Origin: Scheffersomyces stipitis CBS 6054
Taxonomy: Eukaryota > Ascomycota > Pichiomycetes > Serinales > Debaryomycetaceae
DNA: 64,000 nt
Assembly: GCF_000209165.1 (NCBI RefSeq)
Contig: NC_009042.1
Location: 2,108,001-2,172,000, forward strand
Direction of reading: 5' to 3'
Position numbers and translations under genes: made by a program. Each line of letters opens with the position of its first letter. The stretch's first letter is position 1. Positions 19,826-32,000 of this stretch are shown here, piece after piece. The notes below the pieces were generated by a model that ran no database searches, had not been told where the DNA came from, and worked only from the letters and a program-made list of their open reading frames with translations.

Positions 19826-20999
19826 ACAGAACCCGGGTTACTTTGACCCAATACCGGTCAACAACTATCTCTTGATCCCCAACAATGGCGGCAACCAGCC
19901 CAGCGTGACGCCCGGCGGCAGCAGCATCAGTAGTAATAACAACAACAGCAATAATAATGTAGCTACTGCCAATAACGCAGGTGTCTCGAATGCGTCTGGC
20001 GCAAACAACGCACCAGGCGCCAACGCTGCTGGGACTCCCAACAACGTCAACCAGGCCAACTTTTACAACCAGAGTTACTCCCAGTATCACGTTCCCGTAC
20101 CAGGCCCACAGTTGGGCATTCCCTCGCTCTCTGTAGCTCCACAGAAACCATCGGGAGCCGGCGGTGCCGGCAGCCCTCCAGTAATTTACTCTAACTTCCC
20201 AGAACGTTTGCAGCAGCTTTTACCTCCTCCTCCTTTGCTGCGTGCCAGAGCTAGACCAGACTTGAATCTCAACATTGCACAGAAACGCGCAAAGAGAAAG
20301 TCCAAGTTCCTGAAGGCTCAGGACGAATTGATCGTCTCGCTCAAGAAGAAGGGTAAGTCGTGGGTAGAGATAGCCGAGATATCGGGTGTTGGGTCCTATT
20401 TAGCTGCCAGAAACAGATATCAAGTCATAGTGGGACAGCAAGGTAACAACAATCTGTCCAGTTGGGATTTGCGTGACAAGGTTCACTTGCAGCAGATTTT
20501 AGACGCGGGCGAATTGGAAAAATGGCGCTTCATCAGTTCCGAGTTGAACAAGGCCACCAACAAGACCTTCACTGACGCTGAGTGTCGTGATGTCATCAGA
20601 TATATGTTCTGGAATAACCCTGGCTCGTTCGGCGTTAACGAGGATACAATCAACGAATGCTTGAAGGAAAAGAAAATCACGGAGAAATCTATCGAACAGA
20701 GAGACCAGCAGTACAAGAAAAAGAGCGATGGCTCTATCGGCTCTTTAGACGAAAATTTACTGAGAAAGAGAAAGTCAATTCTGCTGCCTGAACTCAAGAA
20801 AGAAGCTGCCAATGCCTCAGCCGCTACGGTAACCGCTGTAAATAATACCAATGCCGCCGCATACTACTCCAGTGGAGCTCCCCAGACGTTGCCCCATCCT
20901 TATCATCGTGGCTATGGCTCCAACACTCCGGGTGCCAACACAAATGCCTCCAACACTGCTGCTAACCAATACGCCAGCTATTCAAAGCATTACTATTGA
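19500..20999 (+). CDS. Myb/SANT-like DNA-binding protein with polyQ and Asn-rich tracts
   Basis: A 499-residue likely transcription or chromatin regulator. The first ~250 residues are low complexity: Asn/Pro/Tyr-rich, a Gln tract encoded by mixed CAA/CAG at about 19790-19830, then Asn/Ala/Gly runs. From about residue 255 basic sequence (QKRAKRKSKFLKAQD) leads into a SANT/Myb-like helix set (ELIVSLKKKGKSWVEIAEIS...ARNRYQVIVG), followed by a second degenerate SANT-like unit (WDLRDKVHLQQIL...WRFISSEL...CRDVIRYMFW). The C-terminus is again Ala/Asn-rich. The ATG at 19500 is the first in frame after a long CT-rich leader, typical of regulator genes. The specific orthologue is not recognised. Confidence 0.75.
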
Positions 21000-21556
21000 A
21001 CCATTGCCTGAACGCTATATCAGCCAACAAACTTCAATTCTCCTTATAGTTGGGACAATGGTACCGGTGATGTGCTGCTGTTCGTGGATTATCGATAATC
21101 TTTAGTGGGAAATTTGCTCTTCATTTCTAGTTTATATTGCGTTTGCCAGTTACGAAACGACTTTTTATAAATGTATTTCTACTCCATGGTCCCGTAGTAT
21201 GTATTGAATGTTCAATAAGAGATAAAGTACGATGATCGCCCATTCGTAAGCTTAATAGTTCATTTTGAATCATTCAATTGTATCACAATGTGATATTCCA
21301 CGATTAATTTGTACACCGTTTCTATCTACACTAGTCATTGAATTGTCACTTCAACATGTGTGTATTGTTCTAATCTACTTCTGGACATTAAATCTTTGTG
21401 TGTATAATTCTCATATGCTGAACTTCTACAATAATAATTCTATTGAAATTACAATTCAATTGTAACGCAATTACACACCCACTTCCAATATTCAATTCTA
21501 CATTTCATGCGTTCATTAATTTACTAACCAATGATTGATATGCTATTCGTAATGAT
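21000..21556. other. Convergent 3' flanks of the Myb-like gene and ECM15
   Basis: AT-rich spacer between two convergent genes. A 66-codon frame at 21265-21465 is not supported by composition. Nothing else is seen. Confidence 0.5.
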
Positions 21557-21998
21557 CTACGGCAAGTCCTTCAACTTGCGCTCCACCACGTCGATTTTAT
21601 CCTGAGGAGTTTGCTTCTTGTCTGTTCTGGTTCCTACTCTAATGTCGCTCTGGATTCTCACCACCCCTTGGCCATGGAGTAGCTTGTGCATCTGGCCAAT
21701 CAAGTCCATGACTTCATTCCACGGACCCTCTATGGTGGTTCCAGCACTGTGCAAGGTAGTGTGCAAATGGGACTGCTGAGCTAGACGAGTGATCTGAGTA
21801 ACTTCATCTGAAACAGACACAGAGCCCGTTCCGATCTGATAAGGTTAGTACTGCAAATGAGAATTCATATCACTATCCCCTAGTTCAAAAAATACAATAG
21901 GAACAAAGATAAGAAAAAGTAGACAACTACCAAATTCGAAAAAGAAAACATACGGGAATCAAACAAACATCAGCAAGACACGGAATTGTAACGACCAT
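21557..21998 (-). CDS. ECM15: ECM15-like MTH1187/DUF77 family protein, one intron
   Basis: A spliced gene of 107 residues. Exon 1 (21998-21954) encodes 15 residues, [15 protein letters not shown]. The intron (21953-21836, 118 nt) has a GTATGT donor, a perfect TACTAAC branch site at 21850-21844 and a TCAG acceptor. Exon 2 (21835-21557) encodes [12 protein letters not shown] onwards, with the family core [26 protein letters not shown] and the signature [15 protein letters not shown]. Exon 1 restores the family's [15 protein letters not shown]-terminus, strong evidence for the splice. Members are small homomultimeric proteins implicated in thiamine binding; yeast ECM15 was named from a cell-wall screen. 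The biochemical role is poorly known. A CACGTG lies 111 bp upstream. Confidence 0.92.
21844..21850 (-). other. ECM15 intron branch site (TACTAAC)
   Basis: GTTAGTA on the plus strand is TACTAAC on the gene strand. The branch adenosine is only about nine bases from the acceptor AG, the same short spacing as in the O-acetyltransferase intron. Confidence 0.85.
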
Positions 21999-24502
21999 GA
22001 CGATGAGACACTTCGATACCCCAAAGCAAAGCAAATAGTATCTTGTTAGGACGAAAGTCTACCGAAATGAAACTATCCCGCAGCCTCTGATCGAGTCAGG
22101 TGCGCAGTCACGTGTGCCTATCTTTGAATTTTAATTTGATGTCAATGTTTGTGTTGGTCGCATGCGTGCGTGATGTTGGCTAATATTTTCCAGATCCTCA
22201 AGGGTCTCGACACAAACTGAGATTGTTTAGCGTCTCTAGTTAAAAAATACTCCCATCTGATCCAAAATATTTGCAAATATTTACTAGCAGCACTCACGGC
22301 TCAAACGTTCAATATTACGGGCTTTTGATGTAATACGTACCAAGTTCCATATAATAAAACACAGATTAGCCGCTATTAGCTGCACAAGCAAAATGTCGGC
22401 CCTGTTCAGCTAAGGAACTCCAGGTTGCAATGCGGTGCCGGCGGAATATTTTGTGTCTTATCTCTGCTTACGTATTAGGCGGCAGGTGGGGATTTTACTC
22501 CACCATTCTGGGATACGGCTTTCGAGTGTTCACAAATTGACCCCCAAACAGAGGAATACTCTCTATGGGTGGCTTCTCGTAAATGTAGCTGTGCCAGGAA
22601 GAGAATGTTGTCATCTGGGAGAGTTGGAGTTTGCAGGTTGGAAAGTTTCTTTTTTTCTGTTGCTAATCATCCAATTGCAACTTGTGTGTATGTAGGTTAG
22701 TGATCAAGCTTTCGGTGCGGAGGAATAATTCCAAGCTGAAACATGCGGACTCAAGATTCGCTACTCTTACAGATTAATATCTTATCTCTGCTGAAGTGGC
22801 GCAAAATGCAACTGCCAGCCGTGCCAGCCAATAGGAAGCCACCAAAAAAGACTGTGGTTCGCGGAAATTCGGTCACTCAAAAACTGCACTCCCCAATTCT
22901 ATACAATACCGCACAAAGAGATCGTAGTTACAAGCGTCTCCGTGCAGAGAACAATACTAAATGACTTGGGGGGCAGCCCGACACTGACGTCCTGGGGCAA
23001 TAATTAGAGTTCCGGGAGCCTAGGCGCTAGTTGCAGCTGATAATTCCAAAGATTTACTAAACCTTATAGCTTAAATTGCGGACAATTCCATCCGCGAAAG
23101 TAGGAGATCAGCCCCTCACTTGTTGGCGAAACCATGACTATGACAATGACAATGGATAAGTCGAGATGGGATCATCCTTGTTATGACCATTGTTCTTGTG
23201 AGCTCGTTCAAAACGACCGGATTTTAAATTCCCATCCTGCCCTTATCGAGCTCATGTAGTTGCAGCTGTCGCTGTGCAAATAATATGGATATTTTGTATG
23301 TTCCCCCCATGCAGAGTCCTTTTGCAACTGGTAGTGCAAAAATATTTGCACAACCCATGTATATCCAGATCCACCTAGGATGACGGGAGTATGGACGACC
23401 TCGGCAATTACAGCTGAAAGTCCCATAACTAAAGTAGTTGCGAGGACTACTTCCGCCAGCTCTTGGCGCGTGAATGAAGTAGAGCCACGTCGTGAAATGA
23501 ACCAGTTCCAATATCTTCCAATTTCCCTGCTGCTGACCACGGATCACAATACCTCTCCATCTCGAGCAAATTTGTGCTACCTCTCCAGAAATCCTAGGGT
23601 GTCGCTAAACCTTGTTCTGAGCCATTTTTCAACTCGCCATCAAGGTAGAAAGATTGTCCCATTTCTAGACGATTTACAGTTTATTTTGAAACATCAGCCT
23701 TGCCAGCAGCCCTTAATATCACCACGTAAATCACAATTGTTTCACTCAGTTTAATGTGTGGAATAGCCGAAATGATTTGCTGATAATAAGCCCAAATAGG
23801 CTTCCTCTATTCCACTGTTCCTAGTAGATAAAAGTCTTAAACCCGTTTCAGTGCATCTGATTCCAGCCCGCGAAGTTTATCGACTCAGCCTAAAATCTAG
23901 TTTCTTATCTGCGTCTGCTGCAACATTTCTTCATTTCTTCCTCAAGTAGGGTTTAGAGAATATTCGTAATCTTTTAAAATACTTATAGAAACCTTCCATA
24001 GCAATTCAGAGCGATTACTTTGTTTCAAGTACTCCACTATTTTGTTGTCGTGGAAGATTTGTTTCGAGTGTAAAATATAGAGTTTTCGTTGTAGAATCTC
24101 TACAGGAAGTACACTTCCACCATATATGCCGATGAATTTTGCATTTTGAATGTGATTCTGAACAAGATAGCTACTTTGGGAATGCCCTGAAGGTGGAAGG
24201 AAGCCACTTTCTCAACGTTCATTGCTCCATTGAAGCGAGGATCGTTGCTTGAGGTGCAACCATATAGTGGTGCGCAAAGTTTGTCGTATTTTGTCGTCTT
24301 TCGGGACTATCTTCGGACTGTTTCACGGTCCCTGCCGTTTGTTATAAGGTACTCTTCCCAACTTGGTGTGAGTTTTGGAAGCGCTACTCTTTCTGGATAT
24401 ATCCTTCGTGGCACAGCAAGGCTATTTAACTTGCTGTTTTGCACGCAATATTGATTTACGATTTGGCTTTTGATCAACCAGTTAATTTATAAGTTATTAG
24501 AG
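21999..24502. other. 2.5-kb gene-poor spacer
   Basis: Divergent upstream region between ECM15 and the O-acetyltransferase gene. CACGTG at 22109-22114 is a possible Cbf1-type site for ECM15. TGACGTC at 22985 resembles an ATF/CREB site. Overlapping frames of up to 124 codons lie on both strands at 23208-23754; none carries a recognisable domain, and they overlap one another, so no gene is called. Confidence 0.5.
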
Positions 24503-25325
24503 ATGTCAAATTTGTCTAGATCAGAGTTTTGCAAACGCGCCAACGTACTGGAAGAAAAGGATGAAGCTTTGATCAAGTTCGCCTACGAGAACTCCAAGAC
24601 CCTTCCATTCAAAAAGGATGAGAACTACGAGAGAATGATCTCTGGAATGATGTAAGTAATTAATGTAATTTTGTGTTTAAATCCTGTGAGGCTATAGATA
24701 ACGAAGAGACTAACATTTTAGCTACAACCCGTACGAGAAGAATTTGGAGTTTGCCAGAATGTCGGTAAGAGACGACATGAGAGACTACGAGAAGTTTCGT
24801 ATGAGAGACTACAAGACTCCACAGGAGTTCAACAAGGCCAAAGAGGACCACTTGAAGACTTTCATAGGTTCAGTTGGTGAAGGTGCATTTATGGAGTCGC
24901 CTGTATATTTTGACTACGGGTTCAATACCTTTCTTGGTAAGGGATTCTATTCCAATTACAACCTCACAATTCTCGATGTGGCGGTGGTTAAGATCGGTGA
25001 CTATGTAGCATGTGGACCTAATGTCTCGTTTATCACTCCAACACACCCTATCGACCCCACCTTAAGGGGCACTGGGATCGAGAGTGGATTATCGATTATA
25101 GTAGGAGACAACGTGTGGATCGGTTCTGGTGCTACCATTCTTCCTGGTGTCACCATCGGATCTGGTTGTGTGATTGGAGCTGGCTCGGTGGTGAATAGAG
25201 ACGTTCCAGACAACAGTTTGGTTGTTGGCGTTCCAGGCAAGGTGGTGAGAACCTTGGATCCACAGGATAAGTCGTTTGACTTGCATGCTGCTCTCAAGGA
25301 ACATGGATTGGATTACATTCACTAA
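24503..25325 (+). CDS. Sugar O-acetyltransferase (maltose/galactoside acetyltransferase family), one intron
   Basis: A spliced gene of 250 residues. Exon 1 is 24503-24651, the intron 24652-24721 (70 nt, GTAAGT donor, GACTAAC branch site at 24708-24714, TTTTAG acceptor), exon 2 24722-25325. The junction rebuilds the family motif MISGMIYNPYEK (compare KMxxGExYxP in bacterial enzymes). Exon 2 encodes the left-handed beta-helix of hexapeptide transferases: VKIGDYVACGPNVSFITPTHP with the catalytic-type His, then VGDNVWIGSGATILPGVTIG and VVGVPGKVVRTL. The family moves acetyl from acetyl-CoA to sugar hydroxyls; the natural yeast substrate is unknown. An unspliced reading from the ATG at 24744 would lose the N-terminal domain. 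Confidence 0.93.
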
Positions 25326-25916
25326 AAGTTTACAGGCAGAATAATTTAGATATGATACAATATGATACGATATGACAAGTTATAGGATATGAATATGATT
25401 TGAATAGATACAAATACAAAGATAGAATAAATTACAAATTAGTAAAAGTCTTTGCCATACGATGGAAGGTCTGGTTCTCTCTGGTTCTCGATTTCTGTAC
25501 TTGTTTTCTCGCTATTTTCTCACTATTTTCTCGCTATTCTTTCACTATTCACTTCTCTCACTATTTTCTACTCTCACTATTCTACTTTCATATTCTACTC
25601 TCACTATTCTCTATTCCATATCCTACTCTCATATTCTACTCCCTAATCATCTTTCGGATGTTAGAAACTACAAAATCTACTAGATCTCCGCAGCATACAG
25701 CATGTAGAAGTGCTTTCTCGCTGTTGCCGCAATTCTCGCTAAATTCACCCATTTATTTTTGCACGCTCATACCCCCATATTCGCTCTTGCATTCCGTAAT
25801 CTATCTTCCATCTGTATACAGTCTTTTTTCACTCTTCATTCACATATAAATCTCCACGCATAATTATTAGTAATTTCCACCACTCTTCTTCTCGCCACAT
25901 CACACTATCCTCCACC
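25326..25916. other. Spacer and UBA1 promoter
   Basis: Just after the acetyltransferase stop there are three near copies of TATGATAC(A/G)A at about 25351-25375. The rest is a strongly pyrimidine-biased promoter leading to UBA1. Frames of up to 149 codons across the pyrimidine tract come from its low complexity and are not called as genes. Confidence 0.55.
25507..25608 (+). repeat. Array of TCTC(G/A)CTATT units in the UBA1 promoter
   Basis: TCTCGCTATT occurs at 25507-25516 and 25529-25538. TCTCACTATT occurs at 25518-25527, 25556-25565, 25572-25581 and 25599-25608, and a variant TTTCACTATT at 25540-25549. TCTCGCTA occurs again at 25734-25741. The array lies 310-410 bp before the UBA1 ATG. The G form is also found in promoters elsewhere in the window. 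Confidence 0.75.
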
Positions 25917-28900
25917 ATGGCCGACAGCATGCTTGTAGACTCGCCTGTACCTCAGGAAATCGACGAGGGCCTTTACTCTCGTCAATTGTACGTTTTGGGC
26001 AAAGAAGCCATGTTGAAGATGCAGAACGCATCTGTGTTAATTATAGGCTTGAAAGGCTTGGGTGTAGAAATCGCCAAAAACGTTGCTCTTGCCGGAGTCA
26101 AGCTGTTGAGCTTGTACGATCCCGAGCCCGTAGCCATCTCTGACTTGTCGTCGCAGTTCTTTTTGGACGAATCGGCTGTTGGCAGCAACCGTGCTGAAGT
26201 CACTGCTCCAAGACTCGCTGAACTCAATGCCTATGTTCCCATCTCCGTCATTACTGACTTGTCTGAGGCAACTTTGTCAAACTACAAATGTATTGTTGCC
26301 ACCAACTTGCTGTTAGAAGAACAAGTCCGAATCAACACCTTTACACACGAACGGGACATTGGTTTTATTGCCGCCGACAATCGAGGCTTGTTTGGCCAGT
26401 TGTTTGTAGATTTCGGATCCAGTTTCACGATTATCGACCAAACGGGCGAAGAACCACATACGGGGATTGTTTCCGACATTGAGGCTGACGGAACTGTCAC
26501 CATGCTTGACGATAACAGACACGGCTTGGAAGATGGAGACTACGTCAAGTTTACGGAAGTCGAAGGAATGCCCAAGTTGAATGATGGAAACCCTCACAAG
26601 ATTGAAGTTTTGGGCCCATATGCCTTTAGAATTAATATTGATGAATCTTACGGCAAGTATGTCAAGAACGGTTTATATACGCAAGTCAAGGTTCCCAAAG
26701 AAATCCACTTTGAGCTGCTTTCATCGCAATTGGCTAATCCTGAGTACATCATTTCCGACTACGCCAAGTTCGATAGACCTCCCCAGTTACATTTAGGCTT
26801 CCAGGCTTTACAAGCTTTCCAGACGAGACACTCCGGGAAATTGCCCAGACCATACAACTCTGAGGATGCTTCGGAATTGTTCCAATTATCCCAAGAAATC
26901 GCAGTACAATTTCCTACCATCTTGGGAGAAGCTTCTGTAGACGAGAAGTTGATCAAGGAATTGGCCCACCAGGCTACTGGGGACATTCCAGGAATTGTAG
27001 CCTTCTTTGGTGGTTTAATTGCCCAGGAAGTGTTGAAGAACTGTTCTTCTAAGTTTGGCCCAGTCAAGCAATGGTTGTACTTCGATTCGTTGGAGTCGTT
27101 ACCTTCCAACGAAGAGTTTCCCAGAACTGCTGAGACAACCAAACCACTTGGTTCGAGATACGACGGCCAGATTGCCGTCTTTGGTAAAGCTTTCCAGGAA
27201 AAGATCGCCAATTTGAAAGTCTTCCTTGTTGGTTCTGGTGCCATTGGTTGTGAAATGTTAAAGAACTGGGCCATGATGGGGTTGGGCAGTGGACCTGATG
27301 GTAAGATTATAATCACTGACAACGACTCAATTGAAAAGTCCAACTTGAACCGTCAATTCCTTTTCAGACCAAAGGACGTTGGTAAGAACAAGTCTGATGT
27401 AGCTGCCGTAGCTGTTCAGCACATGAATCCAGACTTGACGGGTAAGATCGAGTCAAAACTTGACAAAGTGGGCCACGAGACTGAAAATATCTTCGACGAT
27501 GATTTCTGGAAAGGTTTGGATTTTGTTACCAACGCTTTGGATAACGTCGAAGCCAGAACCTATGTAGACCGTCGTTGTATCTTCTACAAAAAGCCTTTGT
27601 TGGAGTCGGGAACATTGGGAACTAAAGGTAACACGCAGGTAGTTATCCCTAACTTGACTGAATCATACTCTTCTTCACAAGATCCACCTGAAAAGTCCAT
27701 TCCCTTATGTACTTTGAGATCGTTCCCAAATAAGATCGACCACACAATTGCTTGGGCCAAGTCATTGTTCCAGGGTTATTTCTTTGACTCTCCTGAAAGT
27801 GTCAACTTATACTTGAGTCAACCAAATTATGTAGAACAGACTTTAAAGCAGAACCCGGACATCAAGGGCACGTTGGAAAACATCTCCAACTTGTTGAATA
27901 AACGGCCATACAGCTTCGACGATTGCATCAAGTGGGCACGTTTGGAATTCGAAACCAAGTTTAATGGTGACATCAAGCAACTTTTGTACAACTTCCCAAA
28001 GGATGCAAAGACGTCTACTGGTGCTCCGTTCTGGTCCGGTCCAAAGAGGGCTCCAGAGCCCTTGGTATTTGACATCAACAACTCTGACCATTTCAACTTT
28101 GTAGTTGGTGGAGCCAACCTCTTGGCTTACATCTATGGCTTGAAGGCTCCTGTTGCTAGTTTCGACGATTACAAGAAGGTCATTGATCTGACTAAAATTC
28201 CAGAGTTCACTCCTAGATCAGGTATTAATATTGCTGCAACTGAGAACGAAGCCGAAGAACAGGAAAAGACTTTGGCTGGATCGATCGACGACAACGAAAT
28301 CAGAAAGATCGCCGCTTCTTTACCTGAGCCAAGCACTTTAGCCGGCTATAGATTAAATCCTATTGAATTCGAAAAGGACGACGACACCAACCATCATATT
28401 GAGTTCATTTCGGCTGCTTCTAACTGTAGAGCTTTGAACTATGCCATCGAGACTGCCGATGCCCACAAGACTAAGTTCATTGCTGGTAAGATTATCCCAG
28501 CCATTGCCACCACCACAGCATTGGTGACTGGTTTGGTCTGCCTTGAGTTATACAAGGTTGTTGACGGAAAGGACGACATTGAGCAATACAAGAATGGTTT
28601 CATCAATTTGGCCTTACCTTTCATTGGATTCTCGGAACCAATCAAGTCAGCTCGTGGAAAGTACAACAAGAAGGATTTCGACCAGATCTGGGATAGATTC
28701 GACTTAGAAGGTAACATCACCTTGCAGCAGTTGCTTGACCACTTCAAGGAAAAGGAGGGTTTGGAAATCTCGATGTTGTCATATGGAGTGTCTTTATTAT
28801 ATGCCTCATTCTTCCCACCCAAGAAAATCAAGGAAAGATTATCATTGGACTTGACGACTTTAATCAAACAAGTCAGCAAGAAGGACATCCCAGACCACGT

Positions 28901-28982
28901 GAACTACTTGATCTTTGAAGTTTGCTGCGACGACGAAGAAGGTGAAGATGTTGAAGTTCCTTACATCTGCGTGAGTATCTAG
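25917..28982 (+). CDS. UBA1: Ubiquitin-activating enzyme E1
   Basis: A 1021-residue E1 of normal length. It adenylates the ubiquitin C-terminus with ATP, captures it as a thioester and hands it to E2 enzymes; it is essential and acts in nucleus and cytosol. The inactive adenylation half begins [15 protein letters not shown], with its Rossmann loop near residue 45. The active half has [17 protein letters not shown], then NLNRQFLFR, and the catalytic Cys598 in [16 protein letters not shown]. The last ~100 residues form the ubiquitin-fold domain that recruits E2s. Codon 63 (CTG) falls at the serine of the GVKS stretch as I recall it in other yeast E1s, consistent with CUG read as Ser. The ATG sits in CCACCATGG. 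Confidence 0.97.
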   Translation: MADSMLVDSPVPQEIDEGLYSRQLYVLGKEAMLKMQNASVLIIGLKGLGVEIAKNVALAGVKLLSLYDPEPVAISDLSSQFFLDESAVGSNRAEVTAPRLAELNAYVPISVITDLSEATLSNYKCIVATNLLLEEQVRINTFTHERDIGFIAADNRGLFGQLFVDFGSSFTIIDQTGEEPHTGIVSDIEADGTVTMLDDNRHGLEDGDYVKFTEVEGMPKLNDGNPHKIEVLGPYAFRINIDESYGKYVKNGLYTQVKVPKEIHFELLSSQLANPEYIISDYAKFDRPPQLHLGFQALQAFQTRHSGKLPRPYNSEDASELFQLSQEIAVQFPTILGEASVDEKLIKELAHQATGDIPGIVAFFGGLIAQEVLKNCSSKFGPVKQWLYFDSLESLPSNEEFPRTAETTKPLGSRYDGQIAVFGKAFQEKIANLKVFLVGSGAIGCEMLKNWAMMGLGSGPDGKIIITDNDSIEKSNLNRQFLFRPKDVGKNKSDVAAVAVQHMNPDLTGKIESKLDKVGHETENIFDDDFWKGLDFVTNALDNVEARTYVDRRCIFYKKPLLESGTLGTKGNTQVVIPNLTESYSSSQDPPEKSIPLCTLRSFPNKIDHTIAWAKSLFQGYFFDSPESVNLYLSQPNYVEQTLKQNPDIKGTLENISNLLNKRPYSFDDCIKWARLEFETKFNGDIKQLLYNFPKDAKTSTGAPFWSGPKRAPEPLVFDINNSDHFNFVVGGANLLAYIYGLKAPVASFDDYKKVIDLTKIPEFTPRSGINIAATENEAEEQEKTLAGSIDDNEIRKIAASLPEPSTLAGYRLNPIEFEKDDDTNHHIEFISAASNCRALNYAIETADAHKTKFIAGKIIPAIATTTALVTGLVCLELYKVVDGKDDIEQYKNGFINLALPFIGFSEPIKSARGKYNKKDFDQIWDRFDLEGNITLQQLLDHFKEKEGLEISMLSYGVSLLYASFFPPKKIKERLSLDLTTLIKQVSKKDIPDHVNYLIFEVCCDDEEGEDVEVPYICVSI

Positions 28983-29077
28983 ATTAAATGATTTATAAAG
29001 TTACGATTACAATAGAAATAACATAAAGATATTATATCTCGATTTTGAATTATAGCGACCATTACATTATGATATGA

Positions 29078-32000
29078 TTACCTTTGCTCGACTATGTAAC
29101 CATTCTTGACCTTTATTATTCTATTAGCAACCTTCATTACCTCAACATCGTGAGTAATCAAAATTATAGTCATTTTGCCTCGTAAAGTAGTGTTGATCAA
29201 ATTGATAATAAAGTCAGTATTTTCCTTATCCAAGTTTGATGTACACTCGTCCAAGATCAACACCTGTGGATCCCTAATTAATGCTCTGGCTATTGAGAGC
29301 CTCTGGCTCTGGCCACCAGAGAGAAGCGAATGAGAACCCTCGCCGATTATCGTATGGACACCTTCAGGCAATGATAGTACATATGAGTACATATTGACGT
29401 ATTTCAAAACTTTGTAGATCTTATCCATATTCACTCTTTTCTTTGGATTGATACCGTAAGTTAAGTTATCGAAGATGGTGCCTTCAAAGAAGCTGGGATT
29501 CTGAGGAACAATTGTAATCGTATCTCTTAGATGGTCGATATCTAGCCTCATTATGTCATAGTTCGATAGAAATATACTTCTATCACCAGCATTGTAGAGT
29601 CTCATAAGCAAAGAAGCAATAGTGGACTTTCCTCCTCCAGATTTACCTACTATAGCACAAATGTCGTCCTTATCTATATTGAAACTGACATTCTTGAGAA
29701 CGTTCTCTTGCCCAGAATAACCAAATTGAAGATTGTCAAATTGTAGTAAAGGATTGGTAAAATTTCTGTTTATCGTGATGTCGCCATCATTCTCGGCTTC
29801 TGAAGGCGTCATATTCAACAACTTGATAATTCTAGTTCCAGCTCTTTGTCCTCTTGCAATTTCCGGGAGTTGGTTCATGAGGCCTGCAGCATTGGTCATC
29901 GTTAATGTCAAGATCGTAATAACTTGCAAAAGCTGTTGTTGGGTATATTCATTCTTACCAGCGAGTACCATACCGTAGTACAAGATTGTTCCTGTTGCTA
30001 TGGCGTTACAACCTTCGGTAAGACCAAGCCCAAGGCCAGTCTGAAGTGCTCGTATAGTACCTCTTTTTCTAATGCGTTGAATATTGCAATCAAACTCCTC
30101 TTTAAAGTAGTTTTGTAATCGAAGGATGGTTATGGATCTGATAGCTGTGAGAGTTTCGTAATTGTGATTTTCCAATTTTGCAACCGTAGACTTATAACAA
30201 TTCTCAGACAGTTCCAACAAAATACCGTATACTCTTGTAACTGACAAAACAAGAGGTACAAAAGATATCCCAACCAAAGCCAACTTCCAACCTGAAATAA
30301 TTGACCAAGTTACTCCAACAAGAACCATGACAACTAGGTTGAGAGCCAAAGAGAGAAATTCAGAAACAAGATTCCGCAAATCTCGAGAGTCATTCATGAG
30401 TAAAGCTGTAATTTCAGAAGCCTTAGTATTTTCCAAATCAATAAAAGACATATCCTGTTCATTGATCTTTTGGAAACATAGCTTTCGAAGTTTTAATATC
30501 CACTTTTCACTACAGAATGAAAGAATAAAACTGGATACAAAATGAGACCCGCCACTAGCAACAGAAATGCCTACAACAATTAGAGACCACAATTTGAGTT
30601 TGTGAGTGATGTTAATGCCCACAGAAGCTTCGACCATGCTGGAGAGTAACCTGGAGAAACTAAAGGAGAATACGGGACCAGCAATTCCACTGAAGACAGA
30701 GAATAGTAATCCAACTGCTATCCATGGTTTTGTTTCAATAGTATGAAAGCAATACTTTAGTATTGCAAGAACACAATAAACCTCATCAGAATTGTCATCT
30801 GCAATTTTTGAACCAACATTCTTCTCCAAGTCTTTGAGAATAACTGGATTGGTCAAGTAATTGTACTCTACTGATTTTCTAGGAATTGGGTCTATAACCA
30901 GGCTTGTCTTTGATTCAAAACTAATTTCGTCATTGAACCTCAGAATAATCTCTTGATCCCTAACTTCCTCGAACAAACCATGGTACTTTACAGAACCATT
31001 TTCCAAGACAATGACATTGTCATTGTCATTTAGATAGTCTAGCTCGTGAACAATTACAATTGTTGTCTTTCCCTTTCTCCATTCTCTTATTTCGTTGAAT
31101 AATGGAATTCTCAATCTGTTATCTAATGCGCATAATGATTCATCAAGGATAAGGATTGGAGTGTCCCTCAATTTTGCTCTAGCTATCGCAACCCTCTGCT
31201 TCTGGCCACCCGAAAGAGTAGAAGAAGAAATAGTGGTGTCTATTCCATCTTCGAGTCCTTCTACGACTTCATTCAAACGGGCAAAAGAAAGCGCATCCAG
31301 TATCAACGATAATGGAACACTATTTAGCGAACCATATTTATTAACAACCGACACCGCCAAATTGTTCCTGAGTGTTTGATTGTAAATTGTAACTGATTGT
31401 TCAATAACTGTAATAGAATCTGTTATCCAATTTCTGCTCAAGGTTGAAATATCATGTCCGTCGATCGAAATGGTTCCTTCATTATTGCTATACATTTTCA
31501 ACAATAGTTGCGAAATAGTTGATTTTCCTGAACCAGATTTTCCAATGATAAATGTCAATTTTTGAGCCTCAATTGTAGCAGAAAGATTGTTAAGAACTTG
31601 TCCTTCTCTTCCTGGATAATGAAAGCAGACATCTTTAAACTCTATTCTTCCTTTACAAATGGCAGGCTGCAAATAATGGCTCTCTTCGTCAAGAACTTCA
31701 CCTTGTGACAACATAAATTTGGAAATCATTGAAGCTGCAGCTCTTGCGGTATTGAGACTGGATAGAAGATTTGCTAGATCAGATATAGCAGCTCCCAACA
31801 TTAAACAAGAGGTGAAACAGGTAAACACTTGATTTATATCAAGATCTCCAATACTAATCATATAGTTTCCAAACCAGAACCCTTGGACAAACATCATTAT
31901 CGATAATGTTCTTAGAATTCCTGAATTGCCAGCCATTGCTGCAGCCAACTTGAAGTATACCCCAGCTGACATGTCGATCAACCTGTTGAATTTTGCTTGC

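Noticed and set aside
19440..20090. 216-codon minus-strand frame antisense to the Myb-like gene
   Set aside because: Leu/Val runs are the complement of the polyQ and Asn tracts; a shadow of the real gene.
23208..23754. 107-124-codon frames on both strands in the spacer before the acetyltransferase
   Set aside because: They overlap each other and I recognise no domain; the minus-strand one has a membrane-like stretch but no better support.
25400..25849. 149-codon plus-strand frame before UBA1
   Set aside because: Translation of the pyrimidine-rich promoter array; low-complexity Ser/Leu/Phe.
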